A DNA stretch of 64,000 nucleotides from Imbricaverruca yamaguchii (GCA_034440575.1 JAOTOL010001345.1:310001-374000), one strand, 5' to 3'. Shown: positions 34,253-45,831, numbered from the stretch's first letter. The notes: generated by a model from the sequence alone, not told the origin. Numbers and translations: made by a program.

Positions 34253-34417
34253 CGTCCCATCCTGCGTGTGAGTCTGAAGGCGGGCGGTCACCGCAGTCGG
34301 CGAGACACCAGCTTCTGCAGCTGGAACAGCAATGAGACACGCTGCTGCCTCTTCCCGCTACAGGTGGACTTCCACAAGTTCGGCTGGGATTGGATCTTAT
34401 CTCCAAGCCGGTACCAG
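34253..34417 (+). CDS. myo: Myoglianin, furin-site exon and start of mature ligand
   Basis: 55 codons, phase 0 at both ends (acceptor GGCCGGCAG|CGT; donor TACCAG|GTCAGT). Residues: RPILRVSLKAGGH (end of propeptide; compare PFLEVKV in GDF8), RSRR furin site, then the ligand start DTSFCSWNSNETRCC and VDFHKFGWDWILSPSRYQ. The F-G-W-D-W-I-x-x-P motif is characteristic of GDF8/activin-like ligands. The adjacent Cys pair and the extra N-terminal Cys give the nine-cysteine pattern. A possible N-glycosylation sequon NET lies in the ligand. The frame upstream of 34253 has a stop at 34229-34231, which supports this acceptor. Confidence 0.96.
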
Positions 34418-35401
34418 GTCAGTGTGTGCTACTGCATGGCTGCAGCGTACCAGTCAATGCCCGACGAGGGTCACCGCACACGTGCCAGAAGTACCGAGTG
34501 TCGCTCGTGCCATCCTAAACCAGGAATGGCATGTCACTTTTGCATGCAACCGTGGTGCTCTACTCTCCCCGCCTTGAATTCGACCGAGGATGAATGTGGC
34601 GATGTGCGGTCGAAGGAGATAATGTTGCGAAAACCAGCTTCCGCGTGAATCCGGAGCTGACGCGGCTACCTTTCTTCCCGGGCAGTCATGGTTGTCATGG
34701 TTACCCCTCTCAATCGCAACATATTGGCATGAAGCAGATCGTGAAATAAGCCTATAGGAGGCGGTCTTGAGAACAGACAACGACCCCGGCCGATCAACTC
34801 GCTGACCTGAGCGGACCTGACCTCGTCCGCGACAGTCCTGACGGCCTCTGGCGACGGTTGGAACAACAGCCTGGTCCTGTAGTCTTCCCATCAAGAACAT
34901 CATCCTCTGACACAAATAGTACTGCTTTGTTTATCGTTGGACGGCTGAAAGGCGCTGCGTAGTCACAGCTGCCAGCCCATTGTTATTTGATGAAAATGTA
35001 CCAGAAACTCACTGCAGAAGTACAAAACGGAGTTTGTGAAGTCATCGAAGAGGAAATAGCATCCAATGCAAACGGGACACCCTAAAACATTTATTCTCCA
35101 AATGCAGCAATCGAGAATATCCGTTCAGCCCCGCCTGTGACCGACCCATCCGAGTGCGCTCGACACCATTGGCGCCGTACGCCCAGTACAGCTGTGTATC
35201 TGGTGGCACGACTGGTAACTTGCTCTACACCGTTCACGCCCCACGCCTCGCACAGTCACCCAGCGGCACGACTGGTAACGCGCTGTACACGCTTCGCGCC
35301 CCACCCCTCGCACAGCCACCCGGCGGACCGGTGATCCGGGAACGACAACCCGATTGCGGGCCGGCCGTACTCGAGCCTCATCCGCCCTGACACGTCGGCA
35401 G
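34418..35401 (+). other. Myoglianin intron
   Basis: 984 bp, GTCAGT...GGCAG, rather GC-rich, with no gene recognised. Two imperfect direct copies of CGGCACGACTGGTAAC-type sequence lie near 35200-35290. Confidence 0.75.
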
Positions 35402-35559
35402 GCCAACTTCTGCCGCGGCGACTGTCCGTCCGTGTACCTGCAGCAGTTTCCGCACACCCACATAGCGCAGCAGGTGGGAGGCAACTCGGGCCCCTGCTGC
35501 AGTCCGCGTCGCCTGGGCACGCTGCAGATGCTCTACTATGACCAGACCAGCCATATCAG
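35402..35559 (+). CDS. myo: Myoglianin, central cystine-knot exon
   Basis: 158 bp (52 codons plus two bases, phase 2 donor ATATCAG|GTGAGT read as ATATCA-G; the exon ends at 35559). It encodes ANFCRGDCPSVYLQQF, PHTHIAQQVGGNSGPCC and SPRRLGTLQMLYYDQTSHI. The segments Y/FPHTH, GPCC and MLYY match GDF8/GDF11/myoglianin closely, and the cysteine spacing is that of the TGF-beta knot. It lacks the final C-x-C, which is on the next exon 22.8 kb away. Confidence 0.96.
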
Positions 35560-35729
35560 GTGAGTGGCGTGCGCGCTCGAATGCAGTCCGTTTCCCCCCC
35601 CCCCACATCGGCGATCGCGATGGAGGGGAACCGACTGGTGCAGGCGTGCCACGTCTGTCGAGGGTCTTCACGCCCGCCTGCTCTGTCCAGGAGTCTGGAT
35701 GCTCCCTGCCCGCAGGAGAGTGCCGGGCG

Positions 35730-35770
35730 CTCTGCCACCTGCGGCAGGCCGTCTGCCGCAGGTGGCAGAG
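35730..35770. repeat. Perfect 18-bp inverted repeat, 5-base loop
   Basis: CTCTGCCACCTGCGGCAG (35730-35747), loop GCCGT, then the exact complement (35753-35770). It lies 170 bases downstream of the 35559 donor. It would form a very stable hairpin in the pre-mRNA or DNA cruciform. Confidence 0.95.
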
Positions 35771-36242
35771 TATTTAGGGAGTAACCTATGGCATAGGAAC
35801 TCCCTGGATAGGGTGGATGCCGCATGGTACGGGCATTTGGAATTTACCTGCATTGGGCCGCATAGCTGACACGGCTGGCGTATCTGAACCGAAATGCATA
35901 GCTGACATTCCTTCCTTGACTTGCTTCACGGCACTTTTTTGTGGGTAATTATTGGGTGTGAAAACTAGTAAAACCCTTATTATGAAAAATGGAATAATTA
36001 GAATATACTTGTTTTTAAAACTTTACCATGCATAGCTAGAGCAATCTGCTCAATATTTACTTAATTGGCACAGTTGCTTTCTGCTAGAGCCGTCTGCTGT
36101 GGCCATTGCTTAACTTCTAAGTTGTGGTCCTTTCTCAACTACTAAAACATATATTACTTCACAATTTGACGGCATATCTTTGGGCAGGTCGTAAAGCCCC
36201 GGCCGGGAGGATGGAAGCGACCTATACTCTGGGTAACAACTT
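35771..36242. other. Intronic, nothing recognised until a minisatellite remnant
   Basis: No gene. Bases 36180-36242 contain TCGTAAAGCCCCGGCCGGGAGG-type sequence, a unit of the minisatellite that resumes at 58112 on the other side of W'. Confidence 0.6.
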
Positions 36243-36250
36243 CACGGACG
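36243..36250. repeat. Target-site duplication of W', left copy (8 bp)
   Basis: CACGGACG, identical to 58104-58111. Confidence 0.85.
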
Positions 36251-36476
36251 CAGGGGTGTCGATTTTTGAGAAAAAAAACATTGGGGGGGGGGGGCGAAGT
36301 GCCAACGCACTAGACCCCACCCCCGAAAAAAACTCATCGGATTTCGCTAACTATATTTTCAGATCTCACTTTAGCGATCAGCGATCAGCGATTCTCACTT
36401 TAGCGATCAGATTCAGGCTAAAACACACCGGCCTTGATGGAGTATCGGAGCACAGCAGACCTGAACGGTGGTGACG

Positions 36477-36490
36477 ATGGGTGAAGGTAT
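36477..36490. repeat. Target-site duplication of LINE D, left copy (14 bp)
   Basis: ATGGGTGAAGGTAT, identical to 51742-51755. Confidence 0.95.
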
Positions 36491-36739
36491 GTGGTGGTGG
36501 ATTGGAGTTTAGGGGCGCGTCGACATCTAGGGTCATTTTGCGCCCATAACTGAAATGTAATCAATCTACGGTGCAGCTATCATAGCTCACTATCCATCTT
36601 CACGGGTGGGGGTATATCACGTCAAGGCGAGCTTGTCGAATGAACATAAAAATGTTCCCAGACGCCACGGCCTCGGAGTCGTTCCCTATAAGCATACGTA
36701 AAGAAGAGTCGGTGTTCAACCGTCCTAAAATCTGGCGTT

Positions 36740-36752
36740 GTAGAGGATCTAG
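36740..36752. repeat. Target-site duplication of LINE C, left copy (13 bp)
   Basis: GTAGAGGATCTAG, identical to 43102-43114; the target is LINE D's 3' UTR. Confidence 0.94.
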
Positions 36753-37049
36753 TTGGTTGGTTGGTTATTGGAGTTTAGGGGCGCATCGACTACATCGGTC
36801 ATGCAGCGCCCATAACATCGTCAGTGAAACAGTGAAATGCAAGTAACATCGTCAATCAGACAGATAAAAGTAAACATCAGTCAAACAGTGAAATGGGAGT
36901 AACATCAGTGAAACAGTGAAATTCACGAAACACCATCAGTGAAACAGTGAGATGTAAGAAACATCAGTAAAACAGTGAAGCAGCAAGAGCAAGCGAAGAC
37001 CAGCCAGTGACATGTCACTGGGAGAAACATAGGACAAAATACGACGGAG

Positions 37050-40000
37050 CTAAGATCTCCCCGAGTAAACAACATCAAAACGCACTTGCGAGAGGAACTC
37101 GAATAACCGTCCAGGATGAACGATGCGTGATCCATCACCCAGAAGACCCACCATCGTTAGCGTGGATACATCTCGTCCAAAGCATCGTCGTCGTTGTGCT
37201 GAGAATAGGGGGCACACCAGAAGAACGTGCCTCACTGTCAGTGGCATGTCACAGCGAGTGTACATCGGTCTGTTCTCGTTTCGTAGCAGGCAGCCGTGGG
37301 TAGCATAAGTGTGGCCTATTCGTATCCTGGCGAGTAGCACTTCTTCCATCCGGGAAGTTCTAGATGATGATTTCCAACACCCCAGAGTTAGCCTGATGGT
37401 TCTTAGTTTGTTTTCGCCGGTCGAGTCCCAAACTTGTTGCCACTTGTCCTGGAAGAATACGTTGATTGCCTGGCTGAAGTGTGTCGCGGGAAGAGGAAGC
37501 GAATGGGTGTACTGTCTCCGCGCAGCACGTTTTCCTGCTTGGTCAGCCAGCTCATTCCCCCTTATTCCAACATGGCTTGGTATCCAGCAGAGGGTCACAT
37601 TTTTCCCGCCTTGCTTAAGCATAGTCATGCGCAATAAAACATCCTGCACGACAGGGTCATGAGGATAAAACTGTTTCAACGCTAGAAGGCTACTCAGAGT
37701 CAGATAATATTACGTGATTGACTTCGTTCTCTGTTTCGATGAAACACATGGCGTTTGTGATGGCTAGAAGTTCAGCCGTGTAAACAGTTGCGTGAGGAGG
37801 CATTGTGAACGATCGGATCGTGACACCCCTCACAAAGGCACACCCCACACCATCATCAGTTTTCGAACCGTCGGTGTTGGTGAGAGTGCATGAACGATAG
37901 GCGTGAATGTGTTCAAGACTCTTCATCCGAAACACTTCTGGGGTAATTTCGTCCTTACGAGTGTCTGTCAGCGTCGTGTCAACCGACGGCTGGATCAGTT
38001 CCCAAGGGGGAACGGGCAGTGGCTCAGTCCTTCTAATGCTACGCATTCGAATACCACTCCCCTCTGCCAACATCAGCAACTTCACTCAGAAAGGAGGTAG
38101 TGTATTGCCACGTCCGCCACAGAACATCGCACGCGTACGGTGAGCAAACAATGCCTGATATGCTGGATTTAGAGGAAATTGCCTCACCCTGCACGCATAC
38201 CGCAGTCCGAGTTTGTCTCGTCTTAGGGCGAGCGGAGCTTCATCAGCATATGCGAGAAGACTTGCAGTCGGAGAAGTTCGGAATGCCCCTGTGGCAATAC
38301 GCAAGGCGACATGGTGGACAGTGTCGAGCGTACGCTTGTTGGAATCACTGGCACAGCCGTAGATAAAACAGCCATAATCGAGTTTTGAACGGATGAGCGA
38401 TGGATATAGAAGTAAAAGCGTAGACCTATCTGCTCCGTACGCAGTTCGGGCGACACATTTCATAATGTTCAGGCACTTCGAACACTTCCGCCGCAGTGTT
38501 TTCAGGTGGTCCTTGTATGTTAGATGACGATCGAATGTGATGCACAGAAACTTAGCTGCGGACTGGAAGGGGATCTGCTCTCCGTAGAGCTGAATGTTCG
38601 GGTCCTGGCAGTTACGGCGGCGACAAAAATGCACTGCAACAGTCTTGTGGGTAGAAAATCGGAAGCAGTTCAGGTTACTCCATTTCTCAAGGTGAGAAGT
38701 AGCCAGCTGCAGCTGTCTCTCCATCGAGGATGAACGTGATGCTGAACACCAAATTGCAAAGTCATCAACGAAAAGGGACTTCGCGACACCACATGGCAAA
38801 CAGTCTCCAATGTAATTAATCATTACGGCAAATAAAGCCACACTGAGGACGCTTCCCTGAGGAACACCGTTGACCTGCATCAACCGATCAGACATTGCGC
38901 GACCTACACGGACACGAAATGTTCGGTCAGTAAGAAAATTCTGCAGGAAATGTCCCATAAAACCACGCACACCACAACCCAAAGTTTTACAAGAATACCT
39001 TGCTTCCATGTCGTATCGTAGGCGCCCTCAATGTAAAAAAACACTGATCCTAGATGTCTCCTTTCTTTAAAGCTGGTACGAATTGCGGTGTCCAATGTTA
39101 ATATATGGTCAAGTGTGGATCGGTTCTTCCTGAAACCAGACTGCGCGTGGCTAAAAAAGTTTTGTTGTTCCAGGAACCACATGAGGCGAACACTGACCAT
39201 CTTCTCCATGAGTTTGCACAGGGACGAAGTCAGGGAAATTGGTCGGTAATGAAGAGGGTCAGAACCAGTCTTGTTCGGTTTCAATATGGGAATGACTGTC
39301 GCATCCCGCCAAGATGGCGGGAATCTGCCGCTCGTCCAAAGAGTGTTAAAATATGACAGAAGTACTTCGCGTGCATTTCTGGGGAGGTTCTGGAGCATCT
39401 TATTATGGATGTTGTCCGGTCCTCCGGATACGGGGTGCAGTGCACCAATTTGTGATGTTAATTCGAACATTGTGAAGCGCTCATTATAATATAGTTTCTC
39501 GGCGGTGGCAAAGTCAACCATCGATGCTTCGCGTCGAGCCCTATATTCGCGAAAACCTGCAGTTTGGTCGCAGCTCAGGCTTCTGTCCGCCAAGGATCGA
39601 GCGATAATGTTCGCCACGTCTCGATGTTCTGTTTTATTCCGCCAGCGACGTGCAGGACTGGTAGTGGTGTGGATCGCAAATGTCCGGATATTCGTTGTAT
39701 TTGGTCCAAATCTGCTTGGTAGGGGTGAATCGGTTCAACTTGTCTACATACTATCTCCACGACGTCCTTTTGGCTTCTCGGATTGTTCGCCGGGCGGCTG
39801 CCCTGGCCTGCCGGAAGGCGATCAGGTTTCCCAAGGTGCTGTTTTTGTCATACTTTCGGAAGGCACGTCGTCGGGCGCGAATGCCATCCCGGCATAGCTC
39901 CGTCCACCACGGCACAGGCGCACGTCGAGGTTTACCAGAGGTACGCGGAATGCAGTCTGCAGAACAATCCAATACTATGGAGGTAAAGTTCTCTATAGAT

Positions 40001-40750
40001 ATTGCAGCACCGTTCCCGTTTGTACTAAAAATGTCATCAAGCTTAGTTACAAAGTCCGGCCAGTCAGCCTTTCTAAAGTTCCAGCGTGATGGCCTTGACC
40101 CCAAGGTGGCCCCGTCAACACAATGAAGCCAGACTGGGAAATGGTCGCTACCTCTGGGGTCAGATTCAACTGACCAATCGAAATATTGCACCAGCTCCGG
40201 GCTGGGGACGTTAATGTCCAGCGCGGAAGTACTTCCGGATGGGAATGATATGTGAGTGTGTGCACCCGTATTTCAAATGCAGGGCGATTCTTGGAGAAAG
40301 AACGCATCGAGTTGTCGTCCGCGTGAATTAATATCGGCGCATCCCCAGATTGTGTGGTGGGCATTAAAGTCTCCTAAAAGTAAGACGGGAGGAGGAAGCT
40401 CGGCTAAAAGTCGGCCGAGTTCTACTAATGGTAGAGGTCCGCCAAGTGGGAAGTATATCGAGCATACTGTTGTGTTCCTGTGTCCGATAGACATTTGTGC
40501 TGCCACCGCCTGCAGATTGGTACGCAGTATAAGCGGAAAGGCAGGAGCACTGTGGTGAATGGCCAACAGGACGCCTCCATGTGCATTGGAGTCTGTCTGG
40601 TTGTCATGACGAAAGACCTGGTAGTCTTTTAGATAAAACGGGGTTCCAGCTAAAAGCTTCGTCTCCTGCAGACAGCTACCGGAGAGTTCTCATTCACCAT
40701 AACTTGAAGATCCTCCAGGCTGGTCCTCACGCCCCTGCAGTTCCATTGTA
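37050..40750 (-). pseudogene. LINE C ORF2: endonuclease, RT, RNase H, multiply frameshifted
   Basis: Same domain order as LINE A ORF2. Endonuclease near 40390 (LLLGDFNAHHTIWGC). RT: WRDATVIPILKPNKTGSD, HYRPISLTSSLCKLMEK, FYIEGAYDTTW, NGVPQGSVLSVALFAV and SLFVDDFAIWC (intact catalytic pair). RNase H: NTDGSKTDDGVGCAFV, CWIPSHVGIRGNELADQAG. The C-terminal Cys/His motif ends in RHVLLVCP. Frame breaks occur near 39010, 38086, about 37687 (a one-base loss in DSLSSLLAL) and several in the endonuclease. Non-functional. Confidence 0.9.
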
Positions 40751-40799
40751 AAATTAATGACGACATAGTTCACTCGACTTGACTAGATTTGACTAAAAA

Positions 40800-42490
40800 G
40801 GGTGCACTCGTAACACCACTACTCTAAAGATGTGGAGATGACATGGTGTCGGACGATCTAGGGCGATATCTATATTGTCCCCCACCGGGTGGTGATGGTG
40901 TCCATGGGGGTGTTCGCTTGCGTCCAGTGAACGTCGCATGGGGTGGTGTGGGAGGCGGACCCATGGTCCCTTCCGTCTCCGGGGCACCCACAGAACTCAC
41001 CCTAGGGGCCTGGGACGGTGGAGGAGTTATCTCGGGAGGCCGTCGCTCAGCCCGTGAGCTCGGCGACGACTCCCTGGATCCGACTCGTGCTGCACGTCCA
41101 GAAGAGCCCATACTGGTGCCCCTGGACGGACCTCAGTCGGGGGACGTGGTCTGATCGCCAGGGGCGCAACCACCGGGACCCGTCGTAAGGCTACACCACC
41201 CTCTACAGAACTAGGTGGAGGGTTTGGCGTAGTCCCGGGTGGAGCTGGGGTGGGCTGGCTCAGGCCGACCATGGCGGAAGTGGATGGGATGGACCCCAGG
41301 CCGTTGGTGGAGAGCTTGGCGGGTTTCTTGGTCCGTTGTACACACTGCCATTCCTCGTGAGCCTGCTCTGAAGCAGTCGACGAAGAGGCAGGATGAGACG
41401 AGGTCGTCCGCGGCGACGCAGCGTGTGTGGCGATTCGGGTGTCCCAGTCACTTGTGTATGAGCTGTTGCTGGGGAGGCGACGGGTATGCCGAAAGAGCTG
41501 AGGAGTGCACACAGGTGTGCAATCAGTTCATTGGTTTTGTCTCCGTGCACCTGGTGTGCAATGGGTGCAGAGTTTCTGACTTTCGATGCGTATGATATTT
41601 TGGGGTGAGACTGTTCGTATATTTATCTAGCTTCGCGGAAAGTTACCTTGTGGGTGTGCTTGATTGCAATTATTTCTTTTTCCTTGACCCGACACGGCCA
41701 GACATGTTCGGTCAAACGAGGTGTGGGGGGTCTGTCCGCGACCACAGTTCACACAGTGTAGCGTATCGGATGTGCACTGCTGGGCACTGTGGTCAGAAGA
41801 AGCGCACTTCCCACAAGCTGGACGATTCCTGCAATAATGGTTAATGTGTCCATACCTCTGACACTTGAAGCATCGCATGGGGTTAGGCGGAAACACACGA
41901 ACCTTTACACGTACATATCCCACTCGTACCTCCGACGGTAAGTCAATTGTGTTAAAAGTCAAAATGACATTGTTTGTTGTAATCGTCTCTGTGCCCCTCC
42001 TGATCTTCAGTTTCCTCGCTCCAGCTACTCCGACATGGGATAAACCATCCACGATCTCGTCCTCCGGTACGTCCTTTAAATCATAGCAGTTGATTATGCC
42101 ACGCGATGAGTTTTTTGTTTGGTGGGATTCTACTTTAATTTGGATGACTTCGTCGATCCTCCCATTCCCTTTCCGTACACCGTATACAAATTCGGACGCT
42201 TCCAACGCTTTCTCTGCCTCTGTCGCCCGGGCGAACTCTACCTCTAGAGCACCATCTTTCAGTCTCCCACATCGAGTAATCTTTCCAAATCTGTCGCATC
42301 CGTCTTGACGCTGAAATGGAGACAGTGAGCTAAGACTTTTCACCAATCCACGAAAGACAAGGACACGTGTATGGGGTGTTGGTTCTCTGCCGCTCTTCGG
42401 GTTGGTGCCATTCCCACCAGCTATTGGTGGGAAGTTAGTCTGGTCCCTACGAGAGGGACCAGGAGTGTTTTTTGGTATAGTGGATGCCAT
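40800..42490 (-). pseudogene. LINE C ORF1: Gag-like zinc-knuckle protein, frameshifted
   Basis: The ATG at 42490 begins MASTIPKNTPGPSRRDQT. RRM-like segment with DGALEVEFARATEAEKALEA, then INCYDLKDVPEDEIVDGLSH, zinc knuckles CFKCQRYGHINHYC, CGKCASSDHSAQQC and CVNCGRGQTPHTSFDRTC. The first 287 codons are open to 41627; the Pro/Ser-rich C-terminal half continues in other frames to about 40800 (TMGPPPTPPHATF). Confidence 0.88.
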
Positions 42491-43101
42491 GCAAGTGATT
42501 TGGTTTCGGCTCCTCGGGCGCCCCACCCCATAGGGGCCCTACTGGGGGGACGCCTGGGCCCCGCGGACAGGAGGTCGCCAGGCGCCCGAGGAGCTATACG
42601 GGGCAGGCGGCGCCTTCGCCCGGCCGGGAGAGAGAGACTCACCACCCCGACCGGGATCCAGCGCCGCCCACCCCTTGACCCCGGCCGGCCGGGCCGGCGG
42701 GCACCGGGAAGAGTCCCAGGCCCCCGACCCGACCAGCCACTTGGCCCGCGTGAGGCCCCATGGGCCCGCCCGCCCCTCCGGGATATCAGGACCAAAGAGG
42801 TGTGTTGGTCCCCGTCACAACTAGCACCGTGCGACGGGGGACCTCAACCTCCAGGACTCCGTCAGCTCCGGGGGTCGGGCCGAGGGAGCGCGGCTACCCC
42901 GATAAAACTGAGCTGGTGGGCAGGGCCGGGGAAGTTGCCCTGCCTGCTCACAGTGTGGATAATTGGTGTTGCAGGGACAGGTGAAGGACATGGATGTTGG
43001 GATGAGATTGGGATTGGAATGGGAGCATATGGACGGGAGGACAAGTGAGGCACTCCCTGTCTCACCCCTCGCCGGTATGATGGTCGCCGGGTCATTGGGG
43101 C
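42491..43101 (-). promoter_or_regulatory. LINE C 5' UTR
   Basis: Highly similar to 25215-25780 and 51098-51690. It differs from A and D mainly by small indels in the GGCACCGGGAAG region. Confidence 0.65.
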
Positions 43102-43114
43102 GTAGAGGATCTAG
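43102..43114. repeat. Target-site duplication of LINE C, right copy (13 bp)
   Basis: GTAGAGGATCTAG, the pair of 36740-36752. Confidence 0.94.
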
Positions 43115-43170
43115 CAGTGTACAGCCAACTAAAACATGGTACACGGTAATCGGGTTAGAACAGCGCGGAC

Positions 43171-43178
43171 ATACGGGA
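43171..43178. repeat. Target-site duplication of transposon N, left copy (8 bp)
   Basis: ATACGGGA, identical to 45824-45831, in LINE D 3' UTR. Confidence 0.93.
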
Positions 43179-45823
43179 TAGGGTGGATCGAAAATTATAA
43201 ACCAACTTCCGCGGGGTCAAAACGCGTGCGCGTGAATGTTCATAGACGGAAAATCGCGGCTAAACATTTTTCAAAAATATTCTAGATACCGCGCACGAAA
43301 CGTTTTTGAAACGGTTCTTAGCCCCGCCAAGCGTTGAAGTCTCCATTAGTCTTTGCCTTGTTATAAGAACATAACACCATAAGTCTTGTTCACGCTATTC
43401 CCCCACTAATTCTCGGCTTCCGTTGCCAAGCTTACTAGTGTCTGCATGTCTATAACACCGAAGCTTTAATTATGTAATGAACCGTCAGCAACAATTACGT
43501 GATTAGAGGTGCACAATATTTACATTTTTGGCCACGTTTTCAGTTTTGCATAACAAGAGATACGTTCAACCGAGGTTTATTGCAGTTATTGCATTGAAGT
43601 TTTCGGAAACTTGTGATCACCACCATCTATGTAGGAACATAAATACGAGTCTGCCTAACTCTGTACTTGCAACCATTTAAACACACCATATCAACTAAAC
43701 CATCATTTCAATAATCAACAGACGTCCTGAATATCGGCTGTGCGTTTTGTCTAGGAAACACTTTCAACTTTCAACGCATGGCAATAGATTATGGTACCAA
43801 ATCATGGCGACAGGTCACCTCAGAATGGCGAAGCTGAACTCAGGAACGACCGGCTCCCTGAAGCCAGCTGTAAAAGTCCTTTGTATCCATCACCGGAAGA
43901 TCGGCTCTGGACCGTGCTTTGGCCAGAATCAGAGCATGGCGTGCCGAGTACCCGGCCTTCTTCTGTGCCGCATCTGTCACCTCCTTTACCCAACGTTCCA
44001 CGCCTTGTGAGTGACATGGAAATGCGCTGAAGTCCATGGGGTGTTCACATTGCACAGCCGCTGTGATTTCCTCGTCTGACATGTCCATGGTCAGTGGTGG
44101 CTCTGTTGCATTTGTCCAGTCGATCATTTCTTGGTAGTCATCGGCATCGAAGTTGATGTCCGGAACGACGAACTGTCTGATGTCATCCGGGTCATCGTCC
44201 TCGCGTCTCTTGGCTCGGCACATCCTGATCCGCTCCACGGCCGCCACCCTCGTCTCCTGTCGGCTGTCGGTCAGCATGGCGGCGAGGATGTTCTCACTGT
44301 GTGCCCAGAACCCGTTGCGTTTCAGAACCTTTTGCACAATGTTGCGGTCATCTTCAGGCAACTTCCTCGACAGACGGATCAGTTCGAACAAGTTTTTAGC
44401 TCCATCACTGATGTGTGGGCGAACTCTGTACATAAACCACCCAGGGACGTACTGGTTCAGTATCATGAACACCACTCTCACTAGCTTCGGCGTTGGCGAC
44501 TCCGTCGACACGTACAGGCGGAGGATCCTGTTCGCCAGAGTCACCCAGCGGGCCTGATGGATTGGACCAGGGTCTGCAGACAGCACACGCTGGAGGACTT
44601 GTCCTGGTCCTGCTTGGACTGCCATGCACATGTTGCACAGGTACTGCTGGTCTTTGTTCATCTCCTTCAGAACATCGGCTGGAATGGGAGGCACTTGACC
44701 CCTCACAGGCTTAAACTGAGCAAGGGGCAGTGCAGTCAAATCACCCTGAATGGCCTTACCAATCGGCCCTTTGAAGGAGGACGGGCCACTCGTCTCGCCA
44801 TCAGCGTCCTTGAACACGTGTCTGAGCGTCAGTTCGTTGGTGTGTATGCCGCAAATAGCTTCCTGGAGAGGACGACCAACACCCAATTCAATCCTCCTGT
44901 TAACACCGCTATTGCGGCCTGTATTCACCGATGTACCGTCCGACCCTATCACCACTGGATGGGCATCATTTTCCTGAATGACAGCCAACATCTCTTTGGC
45001 TATGTCCGCAGCACCGGCGCTCTGTGGAGACACATGGTCGACGTACCGGTGGCCTGGTTCAGCAACGACTACTTCATGCAGTTCTTTGACCATCTTGTTC
45101 TTGTTACCCACTCTATTCAGCGTTATATCTTCCCTACCATCATAATAAAATCCCACCAGGCGATCACGTCGGTTTTCCTTTGAACTCTCATCCACTTCCT
45201 TCTTACCCCATTTGTCTCTCTGTCGCCGGATTTTATTGCGGTCAACCAGCTCAGCCTTGCTGTTGTGTGTGATTATCCCATAATCTACTAGAGCTGCGTT
45301 CAGCAAGCCGGCAGCGGAGCGGTCAGAGGTACCATACCGATCACACATTCGCGAGAAGTTGGGAAGCTGTCGGCGGTTTTGTCCTCCACTGCCACAGACG
45401 TCGTCACCAGAGCTTAGCGAATCAGAATAGCTAGCACCAGCCTCCTCCACACCATCCATTTCAGAGTCCTCACTGCTCTCTTCCACGTCTGCGTCCATGT
45501 CACTGAGCTGCTTCGCCTCTGAACTCTGCTGCACGCCCTTTTTGTCACGTTAGAGGGGTTAGTTGCGACACGTTAGAGGGGTCCGCGCCAGCTGCGGAGT
45601 GCGACGCGCGTGGTGCTATCTTTTTACGTGCCATGCTTCAATCAATGGAGACTTCGACGCCTGGCGGCGAAGAAATGTTTTTGAAAACGATTCGTGCGCG
45701 GTATCTAGAACATATTATATATTTTTGCAATCGTGTTGTCTTGTCTCTACCGATGCACGCGCACGTGTTTTGAGCCCGCGGAAGTTGATTTGCGAAAAAA
45801 AAAGTTGCATTCAATCCACCCTA
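43179..45823 (-). mobile_element. Transposon N: divergent hAT-like DNA element, intact ORF
   Basis: 2,645 bp. Terminal inverted repeats begin TAGGGTGGATcG / TAGGGTGGATtG and stay recognisable for about 150 bases, sharing CAACTTCCGCGGG and TCTAGATACCGCGCACGAA. The 8-bp TSD ATACGGGA is perfect. An 8-bp duplication and a YARNG-type terminus fit the hAT superfamily. It contains one long intact ORF and nothing else, so it is a candidate autonomous copy, and its perfect TSD suggests recent insertion. Confidence 0.92.
43840..45534 (-). CDS. Transposase of N, 564 aa, hAT-like motifs
   Basis: Predicted to excise and reinsert N and its non-autonomous relatives. The N-terminus is acidic and Ser-rich (about residues 1-50) with no obvious BED finger. 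The candidate catalytic core resembles hAT enzymes: VVIGSDGTSVNTG (first Asp, about residue 197), then a C-x-x-H in AICGIHTNELTLRHVF (about 230), then HQARWVTLANRILRLY with the R-W pair (about 335). Downstream is a helical, charged region with VLKRNGFWAHSENILAAMLTD and a conserved-looking FPCHSQGVERWVKEVTDAA segment (about 515). The usual hAT C-terminal dimerisation signature was not recognised. The start ATG at 45534 is about 290 bases inside the right end. No internal stop or frameshift over 564 codons, unlike every LINE ORF2 around it. Confidence 0.8.
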   Translation of the reverse strand: MQQSSEAKQLSDMDADVEESSEDSEMDGVEEAGASYSDSLSSGDDVCGSGGQNRRQLPNFSRMCDRYGTSDRSAAGLLNAALVDYGIITHNSKAELVDRNKIRRQRDKWGKKEVDESSKENRRDRLVGFYYDGREDITLNRVGNKNKMVKELHEVVVAEPGHRYVDHVSPQSAGAADIAKEMLAVIQENDAHPVVIGSDGTSVNTGRNSGVNRRIELGVGRPLQEAICGIHTNELTLRHVFKDADGETSGPSSFKGPIGKAIQGDLTALPLAQFKPVRGQVPPIPADVLKEMNKDQQYLCNMCMAVQAGPGQVLQRVLSADPGPIHQARWVTLANRILRLYVSTESPTPKLVRVVFMILNQYVPGWFMYRVRPHISDGAKNLFELIRLSRKLPEDDRNIVQKVLKRNGFWAHSENILAAMLTDSRQETRVAAVERIRMCRAKRREDDDPDDIRQFVVPDINFDADDYQEMIDWTNATEPPLTMDMSDEEITAAVQCEHPMDFSAFPCHSQGVERWVKEVTDAAQKKAGYSARHALILAKARSRADLPVMDTKDFYSWLQGAGRS

Positions 45824-45831
45824 ATACGGGA
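45824..45831. repeat. Target-site duplication of transposon N, right copy (8 bp)
   Basis: ATACGGGA, the pair of 43171-43178. Confidence 0.93.

Larger units (their letters stand above)
36753..43101 (-). mobile_element. LINE C: 6.35-kb RNase H-type LINE inside LINE D
   Basis: Perfect 13-bp TSD. - strand order: 5' UTR 43101-42491 (lacks the outermost C-run and CCTCGTCGGGG present in D, so slightly 5'-truncated), ORF1 42490 to about 40800, ORF2 about 40750-37050, then a 3' UTR of about 230 bases with repeated CATTTCACTGTTTGACTGATG-like units. The tail is GTTATGGGCGC...GATGCGCCCC ending in (CCAA)n. A 3' fragment of the same subfamily lies at 56868-57200 on the + strand. Confidence 0.93.
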
